This document shows, piece by piece, positions 35,512 to 43,542 of a stretch of 64,000 nt of DNA. Each line of letters opens with the position of its first letter. Position 1 is the stretch's first letter. Made by a program: the position numbers and the translations under genes. A model generated the notes under the pieces. That model ran no database searches, was not told where the DNA came from, and was given only the letters and a program-made list of their open reading frames with translations. Source of the stretch: Streptomyces werraensis (GTDB taxonomy: Bacteria > Actinomycetota > Actinomycetes > Streptomycetales > Streptomycetaceae); the NCBI GenBank assembly GCA_014656175.1, contig BNBX01000001.1, forward strand, positions 1,028,324-1,092,323, read 5' to 3'.

Positions 35512-35518
35512 CGTGAGG

Positions 35519-36358
35519 CTACGCGTCGACCTCCACGAGCGTCTTGCCGTCGAAGGTCGCGATCACGAAGTGGTCGATCTGGTTGCGCTCGAAGGCGGCG
35601 CCGCCCTGGACGTACAGCGGCTGCTTGCCCTTGTCGGTCGCGGCGTCGGGCAGTCCGTAGCCCTCGCCGGTGACCGCCCAGGAGTTCACCGTCTCGCGCT
35701 CGCCGTTCTTGCCGACGGCGATGAGCGAGCACTTCTGTTCGCCCTTGACGTTCTTCAGCTCGGTGACGATCTCGGTGCCCCAGAGCTTGTCCTCCAGGGC
35801 CACGGTGGCGGTCACCCCGGTGGCGGGGTCGGTCGCCGTGATCTTCTCGGAGCTCTTGTCGAAGGCGTCCTTCACCGGGTTGGCCGCGAGCGTGCGGCCG
35901 GTGTTGCCGCCGCCGCCGCTGCCGCCGTCCCCGCCGCTCGCCGCGACGGCCACGAACGGGCCGCTGACGATCAGCGCGCCGGCCGCGGCGACCATGTAGA
36001 AGTTCCGGCGGCGCTTGCGCGCCCTGCGCTCGGCCACCTCGTCGACGAGCTTCTCCACCACGCGCGGCGACGGCTTCGCGGACAGCGACTCGCCGATCGC
36101 GGGCGATCCGGCGGCGTCGGGCAGGTCCGCGAGCGCGGCCAGCATCGGTTCCATGCCGGCGAGTTCGTCGAGCTGCTGGGCGCACCACTCGCAGGTCGCC
36201 AGATGCGCCTCGAACTCGGTGGCTTCGGCGTCGTCGAGAATGCCGAGGGCGTAGGCACCGACGGTCTCGTGTTCGTTCGGCACCGGTGATCCCTCCATGG
36301 CACCAGACATACCCGTCCCGCCCGTGCCGAATCCCTGGTTTCCCCCGTACACCCTCAT
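35519..36358 (-). CDS. rsuA: Anti-sigma factor RsuA (zinc-binding ECF anti-sigma)
   Basis: A 279-residue transmembrane anti-sigma factor. The cytoplasmic N-terminal half has the zinc motif HLATCEWC (HxxxCxxC). One membrane segment (FYMVAAAGALIVSGPFVAVA) lies near residue 120. The C-terminal ~150 residues are outside the cell. It should hold SigU inactive at the membrane until an envelope signal. The ATG at 36358 overlaps the sigU stop by one base (TGATG), typical translational coupling; a GTG directly precedes it. The symbol follows the S. coelicolor sigU-rsuA pair (SCO2954-SCO2953), from memory. Confidence 0.87.
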   Translation of the reverse strand: MRVYGGNQGFGTGGTGMSGAMEGSPVPNEHETVGAYALGILDDAEATEFEAHLATCEWCAQQLDELAGMEPMLAALADLPDAAGSPAIGESLSAKPSPRVVEKLVDEVAERRARKRRRNFYMVAAAGALIVSGPFVAVAASGGDGGSGGGGNTGRTLAANPVKDAFDKSSEKITATDPATGVTATVALEDKLWGTEIVTELKNVKGEQKCSLIAVGKNGERETVNSWAVTGEGYGLPDAATDKGKQPLYVQGGAAFERNQIDHFVIATFDGKTLVEVDA

Positions 36359-36918
36359 CACGCCGTCACCCCCCGCTCCTCCAGAGCCAGCTTCATCGAC
36401 CGCAGGGCGTAGAACACCCGGGAGCGTACGGTGCCGCTCGGTATGCCGAGTGTCTGGGCCGCCTCATTGACGGTACGCCCCTTGAAGTAGGTCTCGACGA
36501 GGACCTCCCGGTGTGCCGGGGTCAGGTCGTCGAGTGCGTCCGACAGCGTCATCAGCCACAGCGCCTTGTCGATCTCGTCCTCCGCGGGGATGACCTCCAG
36601 CGGCGACGGATCGACCTCCTGCGGCCGGGCCTGCCGGCTGCGGTGGCCGTCGATGACGATGCGCCGGGCGACCGTCACCAGCCAGGGGCGTACCGAACCG
36701 GTCGCCCGATTGAGCTGACCGGCGTTCTTCCAGGCACGGATGAGCGTTTCCTGGACGACGTCCTCGGCGCGCTGCCGGTCTCCGGCGACCAGCCTGAGGA
36801 CGTAGGCCAGCAGGGGTCCTGCGTGCTCGCGGTACAGCGCACGCATCAGCTCCTCGTCAGGTTCCGAGGGCTGTGAAGACATGCGATGTCGGGCCCTCGT
36901 TCCACGTTCATTGGCCAC
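36358..36918 (-). CDS. sigU: ECF RNA polymerase sigma factor SigU
   Basis: A 186-residue group 4 sigma factor. Region 2 includes ELMRALYREHAGPLLAYVLR and DVVQETLIRAWKN; region 4 includes LTPAHREVLVETYFKGRTV and a helix-turn-helix (LGIPSGTVRSRVFYALRSM). The GTG at 36918 is chosen because AAGGA lies seven bases upstream; the ATG at 36882 would remove 12 residues but has a distant site. It is co-transcribed with rsuA. In S. coelicolor SigU is reported to govern secreted proteins and differentiation when its anti-sigma is absent. Confidence 0.87.
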   Translation of the reverse strand: MANERGTRARHRMSSQPSEPDEELMRALYREHAGPLLAYVLRLVAGDRQRAEDVVQETLIRAWKNAGQLNRATGSVRPWLVTVARRIVIDGHRSRQARPQEVDPSPLEVIPAEDEIDKALWLMTLSDALDDLTPAHREVLVETYFKGRTVNEAAQTLGIPSGTVRSRVFYALRSMKLALEERGVTA

Positions 36919-37246
36919 GGCCGCATCCTTGCGCACGCCCACCTCCGGTGTCCGGGGGATCCCCCAGTCGGTCGCTCGACAACCGGTACGCACGCGGCCC
37001 GTCAGGTGTTCAAAGAGAGACGGCAGTTTTCTCAGGGACGTCTCGACGACCGGGACATGAACACACATTCCCGCTGCTTTCCCTTCACATTTCCGACACA
37101 CCACGAGCCGAAGGCTGTCGACGGGTGACCGCAAGCGCCCAACAAGGGCGTGACGGACATCACTTGGCCGATTTTCGGGATCTCGGGGACACGAAAACCG
37201 CGAAGCGGATAAGGGAGTTCAATCGGGCGCCGGAGGAGGGCGCCGT
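36919..37246. other. Intergenic region upstream of sigU
   Basis: About 328 bases with no supportable gene. It should contain the sigU promoter and the end of the CGNR transcript (a weak GGCGCC hairpin at 37226-37244). I could not pick out a convincing ECF-type -35/-10 pair. Confidence 0.4.
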
Positions 37247-37834
37247 TCAGGCGCGGGTGAGGGCTGCCGTACGACGGCGGTGGCGGGCCACGCGCTCCCG
37301 GTTTCCGCAGACCTCGCTGGAGCACCAGCGCCTCCTGCGCCCCCGTGAGGTGTCGACGTACACGATGGGGCAGTTGTCGCCCTCGCACTGGCGCAGGCTC
37401 GCGCGGGCGGCCGGGTCGGTCAGCAGGTCCACCGCGTCCCGGGCCACCGCGCCGAGCAGCGCGTCACGGCCGGGCGGGCCGTCGAGCCGGCGCACCAGCG
37501 TCCCGTCCGAGCCGGGCACCGCGCGGGGCGCCGGGGGTGCGGAGCGGGCCAGGTCGTTGACCCGGGCCAGTGCGGGGCCCTGGGACGGGGAGCCGGGCGC
37601 CCGCACCAACGGGGCGAGATGGGCACGCAGTTCGCGGAAGGCCCCCAGCCAGGACGGGTCGGCGTGGGCGAGCGGGGTGCCCTCGGGGACGAGTCCGGCC
37701 CCGGTGATCCAGGCCCGCAGCGCGTCGACGGAGCCCAGCCGTTCTCCCGGATGGGTGGTCGCGAGCAGATCCAGGCAGACCCGCCCGGTGTCGAACCTCA
37801 GCTCGTAGGACGCCGTGACCGTGCCCAGTGCCAT
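37247..37834 (-). CDS. CGNR zinc-finger (ABATE domain) protein
   Basis: A 195-residue protein of the ABATE/CGNR family. The N-terminal part has LRFDTGRVCLDLLATTHPGE, typical of the ABATE stress-associated domain. The C-terminal finger has CEGDNCPIVYVDTSRGR and WCSSEVCGNRERVARHRRR, the CGNR signature. Such proteins are predicted DNA-binding regulators or stress proteins. It lies downstream of nnaR on the same strand with 155 bases between them, so its transcription is probably separate. Confidence 0.88.
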   Translation of the reverse strand: MALGTVTASYELRFDTGRVCLDLLATTHPGERLGSVDALRAWITGAGLVPEGTPLAHADPSWLGAFRELRAHLAPLVRAPGSPSQGPALARVNDLARSAPPAPRAVPGSDGTLVRRLDGPPGRDALLGAVARDAVDLLTDPAARASLRQCEGDNCPIVYVDTSRGRRRRWCSSEVCGNRERVARHRRRTAALTRA

Positions 37835-37989
37835 GTCCTGCCACCGCCTAGGTGGGCCCCGCGCGCGTGGGGGGCCGTGCGCGAACCGGGAAACCGTGCT
37901 CTCTCCACAGTGCCCGCCCGCCCCGGGCCCCGGAACCCCTCCTGCCGGGTGCTTTCGACGCGGCCTCGCGGCACCCCGGTGCGCCCGGG

Positions 37990-39147
37990 TCAGACCGCCG
38001 CGTCGTACTTGGTGTCCGCCGCCGGGTCGAGGGCGAGGCGGTAGCCGCGTTTGACGACCGTCTGGATCAGCTTGGGGGCGCCCAGGGCCGTGCGGAGGCG
38101 GGCCATCGCCGTCTCCACCGCGTGTTCGTCGCGGCCCGCGCCGGGCAGGGCGCGCAGCAGTTCCGCGCGGGAGACGACCCAGCCGGGCCTGCGGGCCAGC
38201 GCCCGCAGCAGGGACATCCCGGCGGGCGGCACCGGCCGCAGCCCGCCGTCGACCAGCACCGCGTGACCCCGGATCTCCACCCGGTGCCCGGCGACGGGCA
38301 ACGTGCGCGCGCGGGAGGGGAGTTCGCGGCACAGGAGCTGGACCAGCGGGCCCAGACGGAAGCGTTCGGGCTGCACCGTGTCGACGCCCCGCGCCTGGAG
38401 CGGCAGGGCGGTGACCGGCCCGACGCAGGCGGGCAGCACGTCGTGGCCGAGCGCGGCCAGCAGGTCGTCGAGCAGGCCCCGCTCCTTGGCGCGGGACAGC
38501 AGCGACGCGGCGGCGGGCGCGCTGGTGAAGGTGACCGCGTCCAGGGTGCGGGCGACGACCGCGTCGATCAACCGGTCCACCGGTCCGATGTCCTCCGGCG
38601 GCAGCCACCGGTAGACCGGTACGCCCACCACCTCCGCTCCCCCGGCCCGCAGCGACTCCACGAACCCGGGCAGCGGCTCGCCGTGGAGCTGGACGGCGAT
38701 GCGCAGCCCGTCGACGCCCTCCTCGAGGAGCCGGTCCAGCACCTCCGCCATCGACTCCGACGCCGGCGACCACTCCTCGGTCAGCCCGGCCGCCCGGATG
38801 GCGCCCTTCACCTTGGGCCCGCGCGCCAGGATCCGCACCCCGCGCAGCCGCTCCAGCAGGTCCTCGCCGAGCCCCCAGCCGTCGGCGGCCTCCACCCAGC
38901 CGCGGAACCCGATGGCCGTGGTGGCGACCGCGATGTCGGGGACCCGCCCGATGATCTCCTTCGTGGCGGCCAGCAGCTCGCTGTCGTCGGAGAGCGGAAC
39001 GATCCGCAGCGCCGGGGCGTGCAGCACCGCCGCGCCGCGCCGCTCCAGCAGCGCGCCCAGCTCGTCGGCCCGGCGCGCCGCGGTCACGCCCACGGTGAAC
39101 CCCGCGAGGGGGCCGTGCTCCGGAGACTGTTCTCGTTCGTCGTACAT
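37990..39147 (-). CDS. nnaR: Nitrate/nitrite assimilation regulator NnaR (HemD-like domain fused to a winged helix)
   Basis: A 385-residue fusion. Residues ~12-260 resemble uroporphyrinogen-III synthase (FTVGVTAARRADELGALLERRG; VTFTSAPAAASL). Residues ~290-378 are an OmpR-type winged helix (VPPAGMSLLRALARRPG; AMARLRTALGAP; VVKRGYRL). In S. coelicolor the homologue (SCO2958) acts with GlnR on nitrate and nitrite genes and is not needed for haem. It lies next to narK, as here. The ATG at 39147 is used; a GTG precedes it. The HemD pocket may sense an intermediate or metabolite, but that is inference. Confidence 0.87.
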   Translation of the reverse strand: MYDEREQSPEHGPLAGFTVGVTAARRADELGALLERRGAAVLHAPALRIVPLSDDSELLAATKEIIGRVPDIAVATTAIGFRGWVEAADGWGLGEDLLERLRGVRILARGPKVKGAIRAAGLTEEWSPASESMAEVLDRLLEEGVDGLRIAVQLHGEPLPGFVESLRAGGAEVVGVPVYRWLPPEDIGPVDRLIDAVVARTLDAVTFTSAPAAASLLSRAKERGLLDDLLAALGHDVLPACVGPVTALPLQARGVDTVQPERFRLGPLVQLLCRELPSRARTLPVAGHRVEIRGHAVLVDGGLRPVPPAGMSLLRALARRPGWVVSRAELLRALPGAGRDEHAVETAMARLRTALGAPKLIQTVVKRGYRLALDPAADTKYDAAV

Positions 39148-39209
39148 CACTCTCGTCCCGGCTCGAGTCGGCGTCCTGCACGGAGGTGCGGCTCCACGTC
39201 CGTGCCGAG

Positions 39210-39239
39210 CGAGCCTGTCAACGATCCATGACAGGCTCG
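39210..39239 (-). terminator. Terminator after narK
   Basis: 11-bp perfect stem (39210-39220 with 39229-39239), loop ACGATCCA, 38 bases beyond the narK stop and ahead of nnaR. It separates the two genes' transcription at least in part. Confidence 0.8.
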
Positions 39240-39276
39240 GTTCGGCTTCATGTCACCAGTGTTACGTCACCCGCCG

Positions 39277-40635
39277 TCACACCTCGGCGTAGCTGAGCTG
39301 CGGCTTCTCCTCCGTGGCGGGGGTCCGGCCGGCCGGGCCCGCGGCGGGCCGGCGAAGGTATACCGCCCAGGTGACCGCGAAGCAGACCGCGTAGCAGGCG
39401 AGGAACGCCACGAACGCGCCGGTGCCGGAGCCGTAGGAGAGGAAGGACTGGCGGAAGGCCAGGTTGATGCCGACGCCGCCGAGCGCGCCCACCGCGCCGA
39501 TCAGCCCCATCGACGCCCCGGACAGCCGCCGCCCGTACGCGGCCGCCGCCTCCCCTTCGAGGCCCAGCACGTGCGCCTTGGCCTGGAAGATGCCGGGGAT
39601 CATCTTGTACGTCGACCCGTTGCCGAGGCCGGTCAGCACGAACAGCACCACGAAGGCGACGGTGAACAGCGCCAGCGACTTCGCCATGGAGGCGGCGATC
39701 AGCACGGCGGTCGCGGCGCCCATGGCGACGAAGTTCCACAGGGTGATGCGCGCGCCGCCGTAGCGGTCGGCGAGCCGGCCGCCCACCGGACGGATCAGCG
39801 AGCCCAGCAGCGGCCCGACGAAGGTGACGTACGCGGCCTCCAGCGGGGTGCGGTCGAACTGGTTCTGCAGCACCTGTCCGAAGGCGAAGCTGTAGCCGAT
39901 GAACGAGCCGAAGGTGCCGATGTAGAGGAAGGACATGATCCAGGTGTGCCGGTCGCGCGCGGCGTCCTTGGCGGCGCCGGTGTCGTTCCTCACCGAGGCC
40001 AGGTTGTCCATGTAGAGGGCGGCCAGCACGGCGGCGACGACGATCAGCGGGATGTAGATGCCGAGCAGTACGCGCGGCCCGCCGCTCGCGCCGATGATCG
40101 CGAGCGCGGCGAGCTGGATGACCGGGACGCCGATGTTGCCGCCGCCGGCGTTCAGCCCGAGCGCCCAGCCCTTCTTCCTGAGCGGGAAGAAGGCGTTGAT
40201 GTTGGTCATGGAGGAGGCGAAGTTGCCGCCGCCGACACCGGCCAGCAGGCCGACGAGGAGGAAGGTGGAGAAGGACGTCCCCGGCTCCATCACGGTGAAC
40301 GCGGCGACGGTGGGCACGAGCAGCAGCGCCGCGCTGATCACCGTCCAGTTCCGTCCGCCGAAGATCGCGACGGCGAAGGTGTACGGGACCCGGACGACGG
40401 CGCCGACGAGCGTGACCATCGACGTGAGCAGGAACTTGTCGGCGGGGGTCAGCCCGTACTCGGGGCCCATGAAGAGCACCAGCACGGACCACATGGTCCA
40501 GACGGAGAAGCCGATGTGCTCGGACAGGACGGAGAAGAGGAGATTGCGGCGGGCGATCTTCTCTCCGGTGCGGTTCCAGAAGGTCTCGTCCTCCGGGTCC
40601 CACTGCTGGATCCAACGGCCGCTGCGGGCTGTCAT
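39277..40635 (-). CDS. narK: NarK/NasA-type nitrate/nitrite MFS transporter
   Basis: A 452-residue MFS protein with about 12 membrane segments. It has the actinobacterial NarK N-terminus (WDPEDETFWNRTGEKIARRNL) and nitrate-signature-like Gly-rich stretches (LAGVGGGNFASSMTNINAFFP; GLNAGGGNIG). It exchanges or imports nitrate and nitrite. Directly upstream of nnaR on the same strand, but a terminator lies between. ATG start at 40635. Confidence 0.92.
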   Translation of the reverse strand: MTARSGRWIQQWDPEDETFWNRTGEKIARRNLLFSVLSEHIGFSVWTMWSVLVLFMGPEYGLTPADKFLLTSMVTLVGAVVRVPYTFAVAIFGGRNWTVISAALLLVPTVAAFTVMEPGTSFSTFLLVGLLAGVGGGNFASSMTNINAFFPLRKKGWALGLNAGGGNIGVPVIQLAALAIIGASGGPRVLLGIYIPLIVVAAVLAALYMDNLASVRNDTGAAKDAARDRHTWIMSFLYIGTFGSFIGYSFAFGQVLQNQFDRTPLEAAYVTFVGPLLGSLIRPVGGRLADRYGGARITLWNFVAMGAATAVLIAASMAKSLALFTVAFVVLFVLTGLGNGSTYKMIPGIFQAKAHVLGLEGEAAAAYGRRLSGASMGLIGAVGALGGVGINLAFRQSFLSYGSGTGAFVAFLACYAVCFAVTWAVYLRRPAAGPAGRTPATEEKPQLSYAEV

Positions 40636-40743
40636 GGGGCCTCCACTGCTCTCCGGGGCGCGGCGGTGCCGCGAGGGCTGGTCCCGAAGGTAGGGAGGGA
40701 GCGTTTCCGGCCTGTGGCAGGCGGTGACCGGCAGGGAACGTTG

Positions 40744-40773
40744 CTCTCACCCCCGCCGGGGGCGGGGTGAGAG
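40744..40773 (-). terminator. Hairpin downstream of the P/G/Q/Y-rich membrane protein gene
   Basis: CTCTCACCCC (40744-40753) pairs with GGGGTGAGAG (40764-40773), loop GC-rich. It lies 36 bases beyond the stop of the gene at 40810 and upstream of narK. Confidence 0.7.
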
Positions 40774-40809
40774 AAGTCCGTCACCGGTCACCGGTGGCGC
40801 GGTGAGGGG

Positions 40810-41745
40810 TCAGTGCTGCGGGGGCGGGCCGTAGGGGCCGGGCTGCTGCTGCGGGGCGCCGTACGGGCCGGGCGCCTGCTGCGGGCCGTACGGGCGGGGC
40901 GCCTGCTGCGGGCCGTACGGGCCGGGCGCCTGCTGCGGGGCGCCGTACGGGCCGGGCTGACCGTAGGGGCCGGGCTGACCGTAGGCGGGAGGCTGCTGGG
41001 CGTGGCCGGGAGCGGGCTGCTGCTGCGGGAACGGCTGGCCGTACGCCGGGGGCTGCGGTGCGTGTCCCGGGGCGGGCTGCTGCTGCGGGAACAGCGGCGC
41101 GCCCTGGGCCTGCGCGCCGTACGGCCCGTACGGGCCGCCCCCGTACGGCGTGCCGGAGCCCGGCGGCAGGTAGCGCACGCGGCCCGTCCCGTCCGTCACC
41201 GGTGCGAAGCCGGCCGCTTGGAGCCGCGCCGCGAACTTGGCGTTGCGCTTGCGGGTGACGACGAAGCCGATGCCGAGGATCGCCATGAGCGCCAGCCAGA
41301 TGACCGCCGCGACGACGAAGTCGTCCGAGGTGCCGCCCAGCCGGTAGGCGATGATCACGGCGCCGATGGAGACACCGAGGGCGCCGTAGCCGATCCGCTT
41401 CTCGGCGCTCTTGCCGGTGAGGTCGAAGTTGATGCGCGCCTTGAGCAGTTCGACGGCGTCCGGCACGAGCGGCGGCAGGGAGACGCCGTCGTGGGCGTTG
41501 GGGTACTGCGCCCAGTTCTGCGCGGCGCGGGCCTGTGCCTGCGGGCTGGGGTTGGGCACGATCAGCATCTTCAGCTGGCTGTTGTTGCCGCCGCCCTGCC
41601 GGACGTCGGCGTACTCGTAGCCGAACTGCTGGGCGACGAAGGCGAGTCGGGCGAGTTTCTTCACGGATGCCATGGGGCTGGTGAGCTCCACCGGCTCCCC
41701 GCCCGCCATCAACCGCAGCATCTTCTGCGTCTGCCGCTTGCCCAT
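40810..41745 (-). CDS. Two-pass membrane protein with a Pro/Gly/Gln/Tyr-rich repeat tail
   Basis: A 311-residue protein not matched to a named family. Residues 1-110 are soluble (FVAQQFGYEYADVRQGGG). Two hydrophobic segments follow (YGALGVSIGAVIIAYRLGG and VVAAVIWLALMAILGIGFVV). The last ~125 residues are a low-complexity tail built from repeats of the PYGPQQAPG and QQQPAPGHA...PPAYGQP types. Such tails occur on actinobacterial membrane proteins and may mediate protein association at the cell pole or wall. The start at 41745 gives MGKRQTQKM; an upstream GTG (41775) is possible. Function unknown. Confidence 0.75.
   Translation of the reverse strand: MGKRQTQKMLRLMAGGEPVELTSPMASVKKLARLAFVAQQFGYEYADVRQGGGNNSQLKMLIVPNPSPQAQARAAQNWAQYPNAHDGVSLPPLVPDAVELLKARINFDLTGKSAEKRIGYGALGVSIGAVIIAYRLGGTSDDFVVAAVIWLALMAILGIGFVVTRKRNAKFAARLQAAGFAPVTDGTGRVRYLPPGSGTPYGGGPYGPYGAQAQGAPLFPQQQPAPGHAPQPPAYGQPFPQQQPAPGHAQQPPAYGQPGPYGQPGPYGAPQQAPGPYGPQQAPRPYGPQQAPGPYGAPQQQPGPYGPPPQH
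40815..41100 (-). repeat. Tandem repeats coding the P/G/Q/Y tail
   Basis: Four to five imperfect copies of a ~27-base unit (about 40858-40960, e.g. GCCGTACGGGCCGGGCGCCT) plus a duplicated ~70-base unit around 40985-41095. All keep the reading frame, so copy number may vary between strains. Confidence 0.7.
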
Positions 41746-41771
41746 GCGCCCCGCGCCCCCTGGCCTGCCGT

Positions 41772-42245
41772 TCACTTCAGCAACAGGGGCAGTGTGGCAC
41801 GCCCGCCCACCTCGAACCAGAGCAGCTTCCCGGCTCCTCGCCTCGGCCCGCCGTCGCCGAGGGACCACCCACCCCAGGAGTCGGCGTACTCCTGCACGAG
41901 ACGCAGTCCCCGCCCGGATTCGGCGCCGGGCCGAGCGGGCGGAACGGAGTCGTCGCCACCAGCCCCGCTGAACGGGGCCGGGACGTACGGGTGACTGTCC
42001 CACACGCCGACCCGCAGCCGGCCGTCGCTCAGCCCGGTGAGCCGCAGGGACGCGGGCCCCTTGGTGTGCAGGTAGGCATTGGTGACCAGCTCCGACGTCA
42101 GCAACTCCACGACGTCGAGGGCGTCCTGCCTGCCGTGCCCGTCGAGCGCCGCCCGCACCGTCATGCGTGCGACGCGTACCGCGCGGGGGTCACGGGGGAG
42201 GCGAAGGGCGTACGCCCAGGAGCGGGGCGGGGCTACGGTGACCAT
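41772..42245 (-). CDS. GHKL-type ATP-binding protein (anti-sigma-like kinase fold)
   Basis: A 157-residue stand-alone HATPase_c domain. The N-box is LLTSELVTNAYLHT (Glu/Asn for Mg-ATP), the G1 box is VWDSHP, and the G2 region is SGRGLRLVQEYAD. Streptomyces have many such SpoIIAB/RsbW-like proteins, commonly next to DUF397/DUF5753 helix-turn-helix genes, as here. It is divergent from that pair across 226 bases. A partner sigma factor or anti-anti-sigma is not encoded nearby. ATG start at 42245. Confidence 0.85.
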   Translation of the reverse strand: MVTVAPPRSWAYALRLPRDPRAVRVARMTVRAALDGHGRQDALDVVELLTSELVTNAYLHTKGPASLRLTGLSDGRLRVGVWDSHPYVPAPFSGAGGDDSVPPARPGAESGRGLRLVQEYADSWGGWSLGDGGPRRGAGKLLWFEVGGRATLPLLLK

Positions 42246-42471
42246 GGGTGTCTCCGGGGATCAGAAGGGGACTTGGGTTTCGCACTCACGGCCACGCCGG
42301 GCGGTGGCAGTGCCTTGGTCGGTGCGCTTCCGGCTTACGAGCGCGACGTGTGAGCGATACCGCTACGGTAGAGCCGATCTGGAAGATAGATCTCCCAACT
42401 GCGGGAGGTTCATCTCTATTTAGCTCGTGTGAGGGACGTGAGAGCCGCTTCGCGGCCAGGAAGGACACGCT

Positions 42472-43326
42472 GTGCCGCCCACGAACAATCCGACGCTGCG
42501 GCAACGGAGACTGGGCGCCGAGCTGCGCAAACTCCGCGAGAAGGCGGGGTTCACGGTGACCCGGGCCGCCGAGCACCTGGGCGTCAACCAAGGGCGCGTG
42601 AGCATGATCGAGACCGGTCGCAGCCCGGTGAGCGCCGACCTCGTGCGCGGGATGGCGTCCGCCTACGAGTGCTCCGACAAGGCTCTGGTCGACGCGCTGG
42701 CCGCCATGACCGGGCGCCGACGCCGGGGCTGGTGGGACGAGTACCGCGAGCATCTGCCCGCCGCACTGGTCGACCTGGCGGAGCTGGAACACCACACGAC
42801 CGCGCTACGCGTCGCGCTGGTGATCCACATTCCGGCGCTGTTGCAGACCACCGATCACGCCCGCGCCCTCTTCCGGACCGTCGTGCCGCCCATGCGCCAG
42901 TACGAGATCGAGCACCGTCTCACGTACCGCATCAAACGGCAGGGCATCCTGCACCGAGAGGATCCGCCGTCCTACTCGGCGATCATTCACGAGGCGGCCC
43001 TCCGCATGGGCTTCGGCGGCTCTTCGGTGGCTCACGGCCAGCTCACACACCTGCTCGACATGGGCGAGTTGCCCCATGTCACCATCAGGGTGATCCCGTT
43101 CGGCACGGACCACTTCCCGAGCACCGGCCAGTCATTCGACTACCTCATGGGCGCCGTACCGCAGCTCGACACGGTCCAACTGGACACGCACCACGGGGGC
43201 TGCGGTTTCCTGGACGCGGAGGCACAGTTGGCCAAGTACCGAGCCGTACTGGACCACATGACGTCCTGCGCACTCGATCCCACCGAGTCCCGCAACTTCA
43301 TCCACAACCTCATCCGGAAAGCCTGA
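42472..43326 (+). CDS. Helix-turn-helix regulator with DUF5753 domain
   Basis: A 284-residue XRE-type regulator. The helix-turn-helix is at about residues 12-70 (LGAELRKLREKAGFTVTRAA). The DUF5753 region follows (IHIPALLQTTDHARALFR; RQGILHRE; IRVIPFG). This is the WhiJ-like architecture that acts with a small DUF397 protein, encoded 11 bases downstream. Streptomyces carry dozens of these pairs; some affect development. GTG start at 42472. The 226-base upstream gap contains a small CTCCC/GGGAG inverted repeat (42392-42407), a possible operator. Confidence 0.88.
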   Translation: MPPTNNPTLRQRRLGAELRKLREKAGFTVTRAAEHLGVNQGRVSMIETGRSPVSADLVRGMASAYECSDKALVDALAAMTGRRRRGWWDEYREHLPAALVDLAELEHHTTALRVALVIHIPALLQTTDHARALFRTVVPPMRQYEIEHRLTYRIKRQGILHREDPPSYSAIIHEAALRMGFGGSSVAHGQLTHLLDMGELPHVTIRVIPFGTDHFPSTGQSFDYLMGAVPQLDTVQLDTHHGGCGFLDAEAQLAKYRAVLDHMTSCALDPTESRNFIHNLIRKA

Positions 43327-43337
43327 GAAGGAACACC

Positions 43338-43511
43338 GTGCAGACCATCCGTTGGCGCAAGTCGTCCCACAGCGGCGACAGTTCGAACTGCGTAGAGATA
43401 GCCCCCACGGCCGCCGCCGTCCTCATACGCGACTCGAAGACGACGTCCGGCCCGCGGCTCGGCCTCTCCCCCACCGCGTGGGCCGCCTTCCTCACGCACA
43501 TCAAGAAGTGA
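43338..43511 (+). CDS. DUF397 protein
   Basis: A 57-residue protein with the DUF397 hallmark: WRKSSHSGDSSNCVEIA near the start, then VLIRDSKTTSGP and LGLSPTAWAAFL. It starts at GTG 43338 behind AAGGA (43328-43332) and is co-transcribed with the DUF5753 regulator. DUF397 partners are thought to modulate their regulator's DNA binding. Confidence 0.9.
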   Translation: MQTIRWRKSSHSGDSSNCVEIAPTAAAVLIRDSKTTSGPRLGLSPTAWAAFLTHIKK

Positions 43512-43542
43512 CCGCCGACTCCGGCGGCCTTCTCTTCTTCTG

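Noticed and set aside
35459..35518. Rifamycin-associated element before the HelD-family gene
   Set aside because: I looked for the inverted-repeat element known upstream of HelR-type genes; only an unrelated GGGCCCCCTTC repeat is present.
40703..40728. Possible GlnR box upstream of narK (GTCAC and GAAAC half-sites on the minus strand)
   Set aside because: The two half-sites are 16 bases apart, which does not match the a-site/b-site spacing of GlnR boxes; too weak to call.
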